Source: JAGDMJ01 sp963809695 (GTDB lineage Bacteria > Bacteroidota > Ignavibacteria > UBA10030 > UBA6906). Taken from it: a stretch of 64,000 bases of DNA. How positions within the stretch are numbered: position 1 is the stretch's first letter; every line of letters begins with the position of its first letter. Below, piece by piece: positions 1-8,778 of this stretch. The translations under genes and the position numbers were made by a program. The notes beneath the pieces were generated by a model. It made no database searches. It was not told the DNA's origin and worked only from the letters and a program-made list of their open reading frames with translations. The DNA lies in the NCBI GenBank assembly GCA_963809695.1, contig CAWEKI010000010.1, positions 186,001 to 250,000 of the forward strand, given 5' to 3'.

Positions 1-1
1 A

Positions 2-361
2 CATCACGTGCAGAATCTTCTCGGGATAAGTGATAAAGTAGAGGCGATGCGTGCCCGGATGAGCGAGCGGGAATACAACCAGCTTTCCGTGCGCGTGGAG
101 CTACAGGCTGACTTCTTTGCGGGTGTGTGGGCACGCCAGGCTGATGAGATGAAGAAGGTCCTTGAGCAGGGAGATCTCGAAGAAGCTCTGAACGCCGCGA
201 GCAGCATTGGAGACGATCGCCTCCAGCGACAGTCGCATGGATATATTGTGCCCGATGCATTTACCCATGGCACGTCGGAGCAACGGGTGCGATGGTTCCG
301 GCGTGGTTATGAGACGGGGGATATTTCCCAAGGGGATACGTTTTCCGCAAACCCACTTTAG
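2..361 (+). CDS. Neutral zinc metallopeptidase (YpfJ-type), C-terminal part only
   Basis: The frame is already open at the left edge, so this is the last 119 codons of a longer gene. The visible part begins HHVQNLLG and continues with ADFFAGVWA, IGDDRLQ and FTHGTSEQRVRWF. This order is typical of the C-terminal half of the YpfJ/PF04228 putative neutral zinc metallopeptidases. The HExxH zinc site would lie upstream, outside the window, so catalytic competence cannot be judged. The family usually has one N-terminal membrane anchor, also not visible. The GTG at position 8 is an internal codon, not a start. Family assignment is by recognised motifs; the physiological substrate of the family is unknown to me. 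Confidence 0.85.
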   Translation, partial: HHVQNLLGISDKVEAMRARMSEREYNQLSVRVELQADFFAGVWARQADEMKKVLEQGDLEEALNAASSIGDDRLQRQSHGYIVPDAFTHGTSEQRVRWFRRGYETGDISQGDTFSANPL

Positions 362-370
362 CAAAGGAGC

Positions 371-388
371 TCGGGTCACCAGACCCGA
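371..388. terminator. Short hairpin between convergent genes
   Basis: A perfect 7-bp inverted repeat (TCGGGTC and GACCCGA) with an ACCA loop sits 10 bases after the metallopeptidase stop and 46 bases from the end of the convergent esterase gene. There is no T-run on either side, so it is at best a weak or Rho-assisted terminator. Confidence 0.4.
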
Positions 389-434
389 CCTATGCGGAAC
401 TACAGGAGAAGCCAAGTCAATCGACAAAGGTAAA

Positions 435-1601
435 TCATTTGAAAAGGAGAGGAGTAAACCGGATCAGATAATCCCGCCAGTTGATCCACGTATGACCACC
501 GGGGGTCTCTTCGTACTTGACATCAAAGCCATGTTTCTTGAAGAGGTCCACTGTTGCGCGTGAGACGTTCAGCAGGAAATCCTCTTTGCCGGTGGCGAAC
601 CAGAAGAGGCGTAGTCCTTCCTTCAACTCCTTGTTGTCCAGCATGGCCTTGTTCCGCTCCTCCCACGACTGACCTACCTGTGGCGATGCATTCAGTCCTC
701 CGCTGTGCCCGAGCTCGAAGAGCCCCGAGCTGTACACCCCGATGTACGCATAGTCAGCCAGGTGCGGAATTGCGATGTTCAGCGTTTGCGCCCCGCCCAT
801 GGATAATCCTGCGATCGCCCGGTCTTTGCGGCCTGTCAGCACCCGATACTGTTTTTCCACATACGGACGAATATCACTGACGAAGTCCTCAACGAATCCA
901 TCTCGCTCCGGTTCGGAAGAAGAACGGCCTACAGAAGGATCCGGGAAGGGCCCTGTATGACCGGCAGGCATGACTACCACCATGGGGACGGCTTTCTGAT
1001 CAGCGATCAGATTGTCGAAAATGAACGGGGCTCGTCCGACTGAATGCCAGGCATCATCGGTATCCCAGGCTCCATGAAGGAGGTAAAAGACCGGATACCT
1101 GTTCTCTCCGGACTCATAGCCAGGGGGCGTATACACATGCATCCGGCGGAACCGCTGAAGCGCGGTCGAGTAATATGTCACCTCGGCAACAGCTCCATGG
1201 GGCACGTTTCTCGTGTCGGTGTACTCGGACCCGGGGACAAAGACGATGCTCCAGGCATCCATGTTGGATTCACTGGTGGCTGGGTTGTGAGAATCCAGGA
1301 CCCTGACTTTGTCGACGACAAAGTGATAGCGGTATGCCCCGGGAACGACAGGGCCTACGGTGACCTCCCACACGCCATTGTCTTTCTTCACCGGTTTGTT
1401 CGGCCTGGCCGCTTCCGGGATATCACCTCCGCCAAGTGCAACTTCGTGCGCCTCGGGGGCATAAACCCGGAACGTCACCCATCCGGGTGCGATGATTTGC
1501 GGGGAGTGTAAGGTATCGTTGGGGGTTGGGGTGGGTTGCTGAGCAAGGGCGAGGGAGCTGAGCGCCGCACAGACAAGCAGGAAATGACGTCTGATCATCA
1601 T
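435..1601 (-). CDS. Secreted esterase, alpha/beta-hydrolase of the esterase D/feruloyl esterase type
   Basis: A 388-aa protein. Residues 1-21 form a signal peptide ending ALAQQ. Residues 40-125 are an Ig-like early-set module of the kind found in front of XynZ-type feruloyl esterases (WVTFRVYAPEA, YRYHFVVD). Residues 140-388 are a PF00756-type esterase. The nucleophile is Ser267 in GLSMGG, the likely acid Asp341 in GKEDF and the base His370 in PGGHTW. The frame opens further upstream, but ATG at 1601 has an AGAGGA Shine-Dalgarno and gives a proper signal peptide. The likely role is periplasmic or extracellular hydrolysis of carbohydrate esters, such as feruloyl or acetyl groups. Substrate is inferred only from architecture; a siderophore or trehalose esterase of the same fold is possible. 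Confidence 0.85.
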   Translation of the reverse strand: MMIRRHFLLVCAALSSLALAQQPTPTPNDTLHSPQIIAPGWVTFRVYAPEAHEVALGGGDIPEAARPNKPVKKDNGVWEVTVGPVVPGAYRYHFVVDKVRVLDSHNPATSESNMDAWSIVFVPGSEYTDTRNVPHGAVAEVTYYSTALQRFRRMHVYTPPGYESGENRYPVFYLLHGAWDTDDAWHSVGRAPFIFDNLIADQKAVPMVVVMPAGHTGPFPDPSVGRSSSEPERDGFVEDFVSDIRPYVEKQYRVLTGRKDRAIAGLSMGGAQTLNIAIPHLADYAYIGVYSSGLFELGHSGGLNASPQVGQSWEERNKAMLDNKELKEGLRLFWFATGKEDFLLNVSRATVDLFKKHGFDVKYEETPGGHTWINWRDYLIRFTPLLFK

Positions 1602-1809
1602 GGTAGTCCTCTTTCGAGATGATGTGATATGCAACGAGCAACTGTAAGTTAGACAGGTTTCGAGGAAAAGCAAGGGAGCATGCTTTTCGTGGATCTCGCG
1701 CGATTGACATTTGCTGCGAGGTTCAGTAGGTTATCGCATCCCTTGCCTCATGGGATTTATACGACAGAGATGACTTGAATCTTTTGTTCAAAGCAGAAAA
1801 GCAGCTTAC

Positions 1810-2139
1810 ATGAAGTTGAAATCTCTTTCCGACCTCGATAGGCTTTTGCCCGGCCCGGCTTTGCCCTCGCCTGGCGCTGTCGGGAGGACGCATGATGGCA
1901 AAGGGGCGACTGTTCACATTTCCCTCGAGACTAAAGGACGTAAAGGAAAATCTGTGACCCTCGTCTCCGGGTTGCAGCACAATCCGACGACAATGAAGGA
2001 GATCGCCAGGACGCTCAAACTGCATTGCGGAACCGGGGGAACAGTGAAGGATCGCACAATCGAGTTGCAGGGGGACCAACGTGCCCGGGCAAAAGTCTTT
2101 CTGGAGGAAATGAATTACGTAGTCACGTGGATTGCGTAA
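1810..2139 (+). CDS. Translation initiation factor SUI1/eIF1-like protein (YciH family)
   Basis: A 109-aa protein whose C-terminal 80 residues match the SUI1 fold: KGRKGKSVTLVSGL, then LKLHCGTGGTVKDRTIELQGDQ and a closing hydrophobic helix. Bacterial YciH/SUI1 proteins resemble eIF1 and are thought to affect start-site discrimination on the 30S subunit. The length is normal for the bacterial family, with a short, variable N-terminal tail. No clear Shine-Dalgarno precedes the ATG at 1810. A small CxxC protein follows after 12 bases, so the two are probably cotranscribed. Family identity is secure; its cellular role is not settled in general. Confidence 0.9.
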   Translation: MKLKSLSDLDRLLPGPALPSPGAVGRTHDGKGATVHISLETKGRKGKSVTLVSGLQHNPTTMKEIARTLKLHCGTGGTVKDRTIELQGDQRARAKVFLEEMNYVVTWIA

Positions 2140-2151
2140 GGGACCAATGAA

Positions 2152-2376
2152 ATGGGAGTTGGCAGCATGAACAAGGAGAATGTTTCTCAAGGTGAACCGA
2201 GATGTCTTGCGTGCGACCGTAGTCATGCGCAGGTGCCCCTGATAACGCTGGAGTTCCAGAATCAGCAGTTCTGGATCTGTCCGCAACATCTTCCTTTGCT
2301 TATCCACGACCCGAAAGCGCTTATTGGCAAGCTGCCCGGCGCCGAGGGAATGGAACCGGCGGACCATAACGACTGA
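2152..2376 (+). CDS. Small CxxC protein, putative zinc-binding
   Basis: A 74-aa protein directly downstream of the SUI1 gene. It has CLAC near residue 18 and a further Cys-Pro-Gln-His (WICPQHLP) near residue 43, followed by a conserved-looking ending, LIGKLPGAEGM. The arrangement CxxC...CxxH suggests a one-zinc mini-domain. I recall similar short proteins in related Bacteroidota/Ignavibacteria but know no function. Two starts are possible: ATG 2152 (AAGGGA, 8-base spacing) and ATG 2167 (GGGAG, 8-base spacing). The second trims five residues and leaves the Cys motif intact. Confidence 0.65.
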   Translation: MGVGSMNKENVSQGEPRCLACDRSHAQVPLITLEFQNQQFWICPQHLPLLIHDPKALIGKLPGAEGMEPADHND

Positions 2377-2515
2377 TGGCGACCTCGGGCGCCTACCGCG
2401 TCAAATCGCGGGGGCGGGTGCTGGTAGACTCTTGCTGAACTTGGCTGCCCATTTGAGCTCCGAGGAAGGAGAAAGGGAGGGATTTTCTTGAAGAGAACGG
2501 GATGTTGTTCCTCAG

Positions 2516-2701
2516 CTATTTTCCGGCTTTTTTCCCGCCTGCCAAAACGAACCCGACAACAGCGCCATAACCGGTGCTGATATAGGGGTTGGAAGTGATG
2601 GGGCAAGTGCCGCTCGCGCATCCGACAAAATGATAATATGCGTATCCGCCTGCCGCACCGAGAAGGACAATCATGAGCTTGAGGAGTACCGCTCTGTTCA
2701 T
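2516..2701 (-). CDS. DUF6132-type small membrane protein
   Basis: A 61-aa protein with two hydrophobic helices separated by the signature GCASGTCPITSNPY, where the two cysteines are spaced C-x4-C. This is the DUF6132 pattern common in Bacteroidota and Chlorobi. A longer frame exists upstream, but the ATG at 2701 overlaps the stop of the preceding minus-strand gene by ATGA, which indicates translational coupling and fixes the start. It ends in a short basic tail (GGKKAGK). The family's role is unknown; the Cys pair near the membrane could be redox active or bind metal, which is speculation. Confidence 0.75.
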   Translation of the reverse strand: MNRAVLLKLMIVLLGAAGGYAYYHFVGCASGTCPITSNPYISTGYGAVVGFVLAGGKKAGK

Positions 2702-2949
2702 TGTGGGTAGTCTCCCTCTTTGCGCTTGTTCCATGTCTTGTGGATGACCTGATCGACGTACAGTTGCGTGGCGTCCAGGATCAGGGCGCTGTCGCATTCC
2801 CGTGACAACTGAGAGCACACGCGTTCCCTGATCGCGAGAGCTTCCTCCCTGGAAGTTGCCTGATCGAGCAACTGTCGCGCCTCGGCGCAATAGCGCTCTA
2901 TGACCTCTTCCTGGGTATCAGGAATATTGCGGGTTTTAATACGCTCCAT
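2698..2949 (-). CDS. Small hypothetical helical protein
   Basis: An 83-aa, charged and mostly helical protein without signal peptide or membrane segment. It carries two Cys residues in RVCSQLSREC, and I do not recognise a family. It is preceded by a good Shine-Dalgarno (AAGGG four bases before ATG) and its TGA overlaps the ATG of the DUF6132 gene, so both are probably made from one transcript. Coding status rests on the ribosome-binding site and coupling rather than on homology. Confidence 0.5.
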   Translation of the reverse strand: MERIKTRNIPDTQEEVIERYCAEARQLLDQATSREEALAIRERVCSQLSRECDSALILDATQLYVDQVIHKTWNKRKEGDYPQ

Positions 2950-3025
2950 GCATCCCTTTCGATGGATCTGACAGTATGATGCAGCGGAGTCGGATTGTGG
3001 GTCAGCATCTGTGACCTTCGACCTT

Positions 3026-4462
3026 TTACTTCTTCAGCGTCCAATAGTCCTCGATTTCTTCCAGTGTTTTGCCCCTGGTTTCCGGCACAAGCTTCCAGAA
3101 GAAAACGGTGGCAATAAGGCAAATCACGGCAAAAGTGAAAAACCCGGCTCCAAGTCCGTACGCCGATACATACCAGGGGAAGGCAAACGCACTGAACGCA
3201 TTCGTGGTCCAATTCGTGAACGTGGAAATCGAAGCTCCACGCCCACGTACCCGGTTGGGGAAGATTTCTGGCGTCAGAACCCAGATAACCGCACAGATCG
3301 AAAGTGCCAGGAACGCGATGTAAATTCCGAGGAGGACGATGACCCATACGGGCGGTGCCCCCACGAGCACGAGCATCGCAGTGCCCCCCATCGATATTGC
3401 AACGAACGCCATCCCGCCTATGAGCAGCGGCCGCCGGCCCCAGCTGTCGATCTTCCAGATTGCAAGCATCGTGAAGACCAGATTGATGGTTCCCAGGGCC
3501 ATCTGATAAAAGAGCGCGTTTCCCATCTGGAGGCCCACGTTGCGCATGATGACAGGACCGTAGTACACCACAACATTAACCCCGGTCAATTGTCCGAAGA
3601 ACGCAAGCCCGACTCCGACAAGGAGTGCCCGGCGAATGCCTGGAGCGAAAAGTTCTTTCCATGAGCCCTCTTTGCCTCTGATCGTCCGTCCGATCTCCGC
3701 CAATTCCATCTCAGCCGCCTGGCGCCCATCTACCCGTGCGAGAACAATCAGTGCTTTCCTCGGTTTCCCGGCCTTCACAAGCCACCTCGGACTCTCGGGA
3801 ACAAAGAAAAGGAGGAGCGTAAAAAGCGCTGCCGGCAGCATTTCTGCGCCGAACATTCCTCTCCAGACCTCTTCAACAATGGTGTAGTGAAGAAATCCGC
3901 TCCCGCCGAGCTGGTCCGGACTCGACTGGGACATACCGAGCAGGACATAGTTCGAAAGGTAAGCCACGACAATCCCAAGCGCGATCGAAAGCTGATACAG
4001 CGCCACAATTCTGCCCCGCAGTCGGGCAGGGGAAAATTCAGAAATGTACATCGGGCCAAGCACCGATGCCATACCGACTCCCAGTCCGCCGAGTGCACGC
4101 GCCCAGATCAGGATGTCAAACGTCGGGGGTATGGTGGAGTAAAGGGCTGACACAAAATAGAACACTCCCGCGAGGATGAGCATGGGCTTGCGTCCAAACC
4201 GGTCGCCCAGACTGCCGGCGAAAAGTGCGCCTACGATGCAGCCCATCAACGCCGCACTCCCGAACCACCCGACTTCCACCTTGGTGAGGGCGAACTGCTT
4301 CTCAACGAACTCCACGGTTCCGGAAATGACCGCCGTGTCGAAGCCAAAAAGAAAGCCTCCGAGAGAAGCGACAAAGCAGATCCAGATGAGATAAAGCAGG
4401 CTCCCGCGCTCCGTGAGAAAGGTCCGGGCAGGGGCAGCGGCAGGAGAGGTAGAGAAGGTAAT
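3026..4462 (-). CDS. MFS sugar porter with an apparent ATT start codon
   Basis: A 12-TM major facilitator of the sugar porter family, about 478 aa: GDRFGRKP between TM2 and TM3, then PESPRWLVKAGK, a central cytoplasmic loop, LTGVNVVVYYGP, and a closing PETRGKTLEEIE. The first ATG/GTG/TTG in frame is GTG 4315, but starting there would remove TM1 with its diagnostic GGFLFGFDTAVISG. That motif is present in the same frame between 4316 and 4400. The frame stays open up to a TAA at 4480-4478. The only start with a ribosome-binding site is ATT at 4462, eight bases after GGGAG. The gene is divergent from an AGE-family epimerase 141 bases away, suggesting uptake of a hexose or amino sugar. Substrate is inferred. 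Confidence 0.85.
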   Translation of the reverse strand: MTFSTSPAAAPARTFLTERGSLLYLIWICFVASLGGFLFGFDTAVISGTVEFVEKQFALTKVEVGWFGSAALMGCIVGALFAGSLGDRFGRKPMLILAGVFYFVSALYSTIPPTFDILIWARALGGLGVGMASVLGPMYISEFSPARLRGRIVALYQLSIALGIVVAYLSNYVLLGMSQSSPDQLGGSGFLHYTIVEEVWRGMFGAEMLPAALFTLLLFFVPESPRWLVKAGKPRKALIVLARVDGRQAAEMELAEIGRTIRGKEGSWKELFAPGIRRALLVGVGLAFFGQLTGVNVVVYYGPVIMRNVGLQMGNALFYQMALGTINLVFTMLAIWKIDSWGRRPLLIGGMAFVAISMGGTAMLVLVGAPPVWVIVLLGIYIAFLALSICAVIWVLTPEIFPNRVRGRGASISTFTNWTTNAFSAFAFPWYVSAYGLGAGFFTFAVICLIATVFFWKLVPETRGKTLEEIEDYWTLKK

Positions 4463-4603
4463 GGCTGTATCTCCCGATTATGAAGAGAAGGTGCGCAAAT
4501 AGAATGCTGTGTGTGAAGATATCACTCTTCCAGCCCACATACAATTGTAGTTGTCAAAGATTTCCTCTACCTTCTTTGAAACCGCCTGTTTGGGAGAACC
4601 GTC

Positions 4604-5824
4604 ATGAACTCCGTCCCTTCAGCGCCCGTGCACGAACCTGGAATCGTCTTCGGCGCATGGGCCAGTCAATACCGTACGGCACTCATTAACGATGTACTTC
4701 CGTTCTGGGAAAAGCATTCGCTTGACTCGGAATACGGGGGATATTTCACCTGTCTGAATCGCGATGGCACCGTCTTTGACACCGACAAATTCATGTGGCT
4801 TCAAGGACGACAGGTATGGATGTTCTCGGTGCTTTTTGCCGAGTTGCAGGCCAATGAAGCGTGGCTTGAGGTGGCCCATCATGGACTAAGGTTCATGAAG
4901 GCCCACGGCCGGGACGTCGCCGGGGACTGGTACTTCTCCCTCGCTCGCGATGGGAAACCGCTCGTCCAACCGTACAATATTTTCTCGGATTGTTTCGCTG
5001 CGATGGCCTTTGGCGCCTATGCGCGTGCGACAAAAGATGAGGAAGCCGCAGAAATTGCGCTTGCGACCTACCGGAATATTTTCCGGCGGAAGGAAAATCC
5101 TAAGGGAAGATACAACAAGGTGGTACCCGGTACCCGGCCGCTGAAGGCGTATTCGCTGCCCATGATCCTTCTGAATCTCAGTCTGGAATTGGAATCCCTT
5201 TTGCCGCCGGCGGAACTCAACGAGAAACTTGACCGATGCATCGCGGAGATTACCGGCACCTTCCTCGACTCGGAACGGGGTGTGATCTTCGAACAGGTGG
5301 CCCCCGATGGGTCGCATGTCGATTGCTTCGAAGGGCGGCTCCTGATCCCGGGGCATGGCATTGAAGGCATGTGGTTTCTTATGGATATTGCCCGTCGGAG
5401 GGGGGACCAGCGGCTGATCGAATTGGCGGTAGATGTCGTACTCAGGACCCTGCGCCTGAGTTGGGACGAGGCATATGGAGGGATTTTTTACTTCCTTGAC
5501 GCCGAAGGGAAACCACCGGACAGGCTGGACTGGGACCAGAAGCTCTGGTGGGTGCATGGAGAAACGCTCGTGGCGCTTGCGATGGGATATCTTCTTACAG
5601 GTCATCCAGCGTGCCTGGAGTGGTTGCAGAAAGTGCACGAGTATACCTGGGCACACTTCCCCGATCCCGAATTTGGTGAATGGTTCGGCTACCTCAACCG
5701 CCGCGGCGAAGTGCTCCTGCCGCTGAAGGGAGGAAAGTGGAAGGGATGTTTTCACGTCCCGCGCACGCTGTACCGCTGTGCCCTCCTCTTTGAGGAGCTG
5801 TCAAGAAAACCAGCAACAACCTGA
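4604..5824 (+). CDS. N-acylglucosamine 2-epimerase (AGE) family protein
   Basis: A 406-aa cytosolic protein with no signal peptide. It has the AGE/cellobiose-2-epimerase (alpha/alpha)6 barrel signature: SEYGGYFTCLNRDG near the start, KFMWLQGRQVWMFS, then HGIEGMWFLMD, WWVHGETLVAL and a final GCFHVPRTLYRC. The His residues in the last three motifs correspond to the family's catalytic histidines. Length matches the family at about 400 aa. ATG 4604 follows GGGAG by seven bases. Members interconvert ManNAc/GlcNAc, mannose/glucose or the reducing end of cellobiose/mannobiose. The divergent sugar porter and the nearby GH92 mannosidase make a mannose-type substrate reasonable, but this is not proven. 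Confidence 0.85.
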   Translation: MNSVPSAPVHEPGIVFGAWASQYRTALINDVLPFWEKHSLDSEYGGYFTCLNRDGTVFDTDKFMWLQGRQVWMFSVLFAELQANEAWLEVAHHGLRFMKAHGRDVAGDWYFSLARDGKPLVQPYNIFSDCFAAMAFGAYARATKDEEAAEIALATYRNIFRRKENPKGRYNKVVPGTRPLKAYSLPMILLNLSLELESLLPPAELNEKLDRCIAEITGTFLDSERGVIFEQVAPDGSHVDCFEGRLLIPGHGIEGMWFLMDIARRRGDQRLIELAVDVVLRTLRLSWDEAYGGIFYFLDAEGKPPDRLDWDQKLWWVHGETLVALAMGYLLTGHPACLEWLQKVHEYTWAHFPDPEFGEWFGYLNRRGEVLLPLKGGKWKGCFHVPRTLYRCALLFEELSRKPATT

Positions 5825-6058
5825 TCTTTCCATTTCATGTTTCCTTCTTAGGGTGTTTGCCCCATTTCTTTCGCGGACGGATCGCATCCTCCCGACGCGG
5901 CTGAGATGAATATGGCGAGACCCGCACGGACACCCTGCGCTGTCTCGCATTTACGAGAATACATCGGATCCCGCTCGTTGCTCCCCACGTCCCTGTGGCG
6001 TATGAACGAATCCGGTCCATGGAGCGCTGGAAAATGATAATCCGGCGAAGCTCTTAAC

Positions 6059-6580
6059 GTGACCTTGTCCAAATTTCTTGTTGGAATCTTGCTCTGCGTG
6101 GCCGTGGCGTCATGTGCCGGCTGCAACGAGGAACTGGGACCGTTGAACGAACCCTCCGGTTTTGCCGGGGTCATTCATTTCAAGAACTGGCCGCCGGCAA
6201 CCGATATCAAAGAAATGCGGCTTGTTGCCTTTGAACAGGTTCCGACGGACAGCGCTGCCGTCATCCTCACGCTGATTGCCGGCAAGGCGGCGGCATACCC
6301 TCCGGTGAATCAGGACTATTTCCAAACGCTCGTCGACAGTATCGAATATCAATTCACTGACAAGAGTGGAACGAACCTTCAGTTGAAGAATTATCCTTAT
6401 GTCGCCGTCATGTATCAATATGGCCCCAACATTTTGCGGGACTGGAAGCCAGCAGGCGTCTATTCGACGGCGCCCGGGTCATTCGATCCTGCACCGGTCC
6501 GTGTCCTCCTTCACCACGTCCTCCCGAACATCAATATCGAGGTAGACTTCAACAACCTTCCCCCACCGCCATGGCGATGA
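6059..6580 (+). CDS. Hypothetical lipoprotein preceding a TonB-dependent receptor
   Basis: A 173-aa protein with a lipoprotein signal peptide (LLCVAVASCAGC; Cys near residue 19 or 22) and a mature part rich in beta segments. The start is GTG at 6059, without a clear Shine-Dalgarno; TTG 6065 is an alternative. The 3' end overlaps the start of the downstream TonB-dependent receptor, so the two form an operon, and a surface or periplasmic lipoprotein partner of the receptor is likely. I do not recognise the family. The 234 bases before it show no gene and no structure I can name. Confidence 0.65.
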   Translation: MTLSKFLVGILLCVAVASCAGCNEELGPLNEPSGFAGVIHFKNWPPATDIKEMRLVAFEQVPTDSAAVILTLIAGKAAAYPPVNQDYFQTLVDSIEYQFTDKSGTNLQLKNYPYVAVMYQYGPNILRDWKPAGVYSTAPGSFDPAPVRVLLHHVLPNINIEVDFNNLPPPPWR

Positions 6581-8769
6581 GACGTCACATCAACTCCCTT
6601 CTGGCGATCCTGATCCTTTCCACACAGGCATGTCTTGCCTCGGGGACAATTGCCGGCCGTGTGGGGGGAGGAGCGCAAGATGAGGCTATCGTGGGTGCGA
6701 ACGTTCTTCTGCGCGGGACGGTGAGGGGGACGACCACGGACGTGCGGGGCCAGTATCGCCTCCTGGACGTGGTTCCTGGAACGTACACATTGGTGTTTTC
6801 GATAGTCGGTTACCAGCGGGTGATACGCTCAAACGTTGTTGTGGAAGATGGTAAGGAAACGGTAGTCAATGTCACATTGACGCAGGCTCCGGTCCAGGCA
6901 GAGCAGGTTGTGGTGACGGCAAGCAAGCGCGAGCAGTCGCTGGAAGACGTGCCGGTGAGCATCTCGATCGTGGATGCGGCAGACATACAACAGCGGAACT
7001 CCTTGACCATTGATGAAGCGCTGCGGTACGTTCCGGGTGTCAACCTTACGGGAACCCAGGTGAACATACGCGGCTCGAGCGGGTATAGCCTGGGCGCCGG
7101 CAGCAGGGTACTGCTCTTGTTGGATGGCATTCCTTTTCTGGCGGGCGATACAGGCGAATTGAATTTTGAATCGATACCGATGGGGCAGGTGGACAGAATT
7201 GAGGTGGTCAAAGGAGCGAGCTCCGCGCTCTACGGATCGAATGCGCTGGGAGGTGTCGTCAATGTCATCACGAAGCCGATCCCGGAAGGTACGGAGACCG
7301 ATGTGCGTTTGTATGGAGGCCTATACAGCAGTTTTCCCGTCGAACAATGGCAATGGACGGACAACGCCCGCTTCCTTCATGGAGGATCCATCACCCACAC
7401 GCGCCGGTCAGGGAACCTGGGCATCTCCCTCTTCTTCTCCCACCAGGTGGACGAGAGCTATCGCCAAAATGATTATAAGCAGCGGTACAATTTGTTCCTG
7501 AAAGCAAGGGAAGATTATTCCCCATCGAATTCTCTTACGCTTGATTTTGGACTTTCAAGCCAGTATGCCGGGCAGTTTCTCTTCTGGCGTAACCTGGATT
7601 CTGCGCTGATTCCTCCCGTCCGGCACGTTAGCGATGATATGCTCTCGACGCGTTACTACATCAGCGGGTTGTACAACAACGCATTCTCGGAACAGTGGTC
7701 ACTTACATCCAGGGTTCTTTGGTACCATAACAGCTGGGGGTTCGAGCAGACGGGTGATGTGGCCAGGACGATGTCTCTCTCGGATGGATTTCGTCTGGAG
7801 GTTCTTTCGACGCTCTTTCTCGCTCCCATCCACACTTTGACATTTGGCGTTTCGGGGAATGTTGATTTGATCAAAGGTGATGCCTTTGGCGGCCGGACCA
7901 TCGGCGGTGCAGCAGTCTACGGCCAGGATGAAGCGGTACTCCTGGAAAATCTGACTCTGACCCTCGGTGCCCGGTTCGATTTCCAGTCGGTAGGGCTCAC
8001 GGGCGAGATTGGTCAGATCAATCCCAAGATTGCGCTGGTATATCGTGCCAGGGCTGGAACCACGTTTCGTGCCTCCTTCGGGCAGGGTTTTCGTGTTCCC
8101 TCTATCCCTGAGGCGTTTGTTTCGGCCGGATCAACTGGTTTGGTGGCGGTGCCGAATCCCGATCTGAAGCCTGAAATGAGCAAATCCTACGAGGTAGGCC
8201 TCAAGCAGGCCCTTGGGAACATAGCCGCACTAGATCTTTCAGTATTCAGGTCAGACTATGACAATCTGATCGAACCGGGGCTGTATGGGGTGGGGGACCA
8301 GATCCAGGTACAATGGAGAAACGTTACCAAGGCGCGCGTGCAGGGAGCAGAGGCATCGATATATGCGAGCTTTTTTGACGGCGAACTTGTATCAAGTCTC
8401 GGCTACACGTACGTCTATCCGAGGGATCTTACGCTCAACGATATTTTGAAGTACCGACCCAGGCATGTCTTCTACACGAACGCGCATACCCGGGTAGATT
8501 GGTTTACTGCGGCTGTGGATTTCCGCTACGTGAGCCGGGTGGAACGCATCGATGAGGAACTAGTGGATACGGGCGTGATTCCCGATGGCGACCAGCGCGT
8601 GCCGATCTACGTCACGGATTTGAGAATCGGCGGCGACTTTTCGTTCCTGGGAATTCCGCTCAATATGACCCTGAGCGTCAACAACCTATTTCAGCACAGA
8701 TATGTGGAGCTGATAGGAAATATCATGCCGCCGCGCAATTACGTGCTGGCACTCGATGCGAAACTCTGA
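6571..8769 (+). CDS. TonB-dependent receptor with carboxypeptidase-regulatory N-domain
   Basis: A 732-aa outer-membrane protein. After a signal peptide (to about residue 23) comes a carboxypeptidase-D regulatory-like domain (GTIAGRVGGG ... DVRGQYRLLDVVPGTYTL, residues 25-105). A TonB plug follows (EQSLEDVPVSISIV, NIRGSSGY, RVLLLLDGIP, IEVVKGASSALYGSNALGGVVNVITK, residues 120-235), then a beta-barrel to the C-terminus, ending in an alternating hydrophobic strand. Plug motifs are all intact. ATG 6571 and ATG 6577 both overlap the end of the lipoprotein gene. The substrate cannot be read from the sequence; a nutrient such as an iron chelate, cobalamin or a glycan is usual. Only nine bases separate its stop from the convergent gene. 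Confidence 0.9.
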   Translation: MAMRRHINSLLAILILSTQACLASGTIAGRVGGGAQDEAIVGANVLLRGTVRGTTTDVRGQYRLLDVVPGTYTLVFSIVGYQRVIRSNVVVEDGKETVVNVTLTQAPVQAEQVVVTASKREQSLEDVPVSISIVDAADIQQRNSLTIDEALRYVPGVNLTGTQVNIRGSSGYSLGAGSRVLLLLDGIPFLAGDTGELNFESIPMGQVDRIEVVKGASSALYGSNALGGVVNVITKPIPEGTETDVRLYGGLYSSFPVEQWQWTDNARFLHGGSITHTRRSGNLGISLFFSHQVDESYRQNDYKQRYNLFLKAREDYSPSNSLTLDFGLSSQYAGQFLFWRNLDSALIPPVRHVSDDMLSTRYYISGLYNNAFSEQWSLTSRVLWYHNSWGFEQTGDVARTMSLSDGFRLEVLSTLFLAPIHTLTFGVSGNVDLIKGDAFGGRTIGGAAVYGQDEAVLLENLTLTLGARFDFQSVGLTGEIGQINPKIALVYRARAGTTFRASFGQGFRVPSIPEAFVSAGSTGLVAVPNPDLKPEMSKSYEVGLKQALGNIAALDLSVFRSDYDNLIEPGLYGVGDQIQVQWRNVTKARVQGAEASIYASFFDGELVSSLGYTYVYPRDLTLNDILKYRPRHVFYTNAHTRVDWFTAAVDFRYVSRVERIDEELVDTGVIPDGDQRVPIYVTDLRIGGDFSFLGIPLNMTLSVNNLFQHRYVELIGNIMPPRNYVLALDAKL

Positions 8770-8778
8770 AGAGTCGCC

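Noticed and set aside
1723..2367. 214-codon minus-strand frame opposite the SUI1 and CxxC genes
   Set aside because: SUI1 identity on the plus strand is clear, and the minus translation has no domain.
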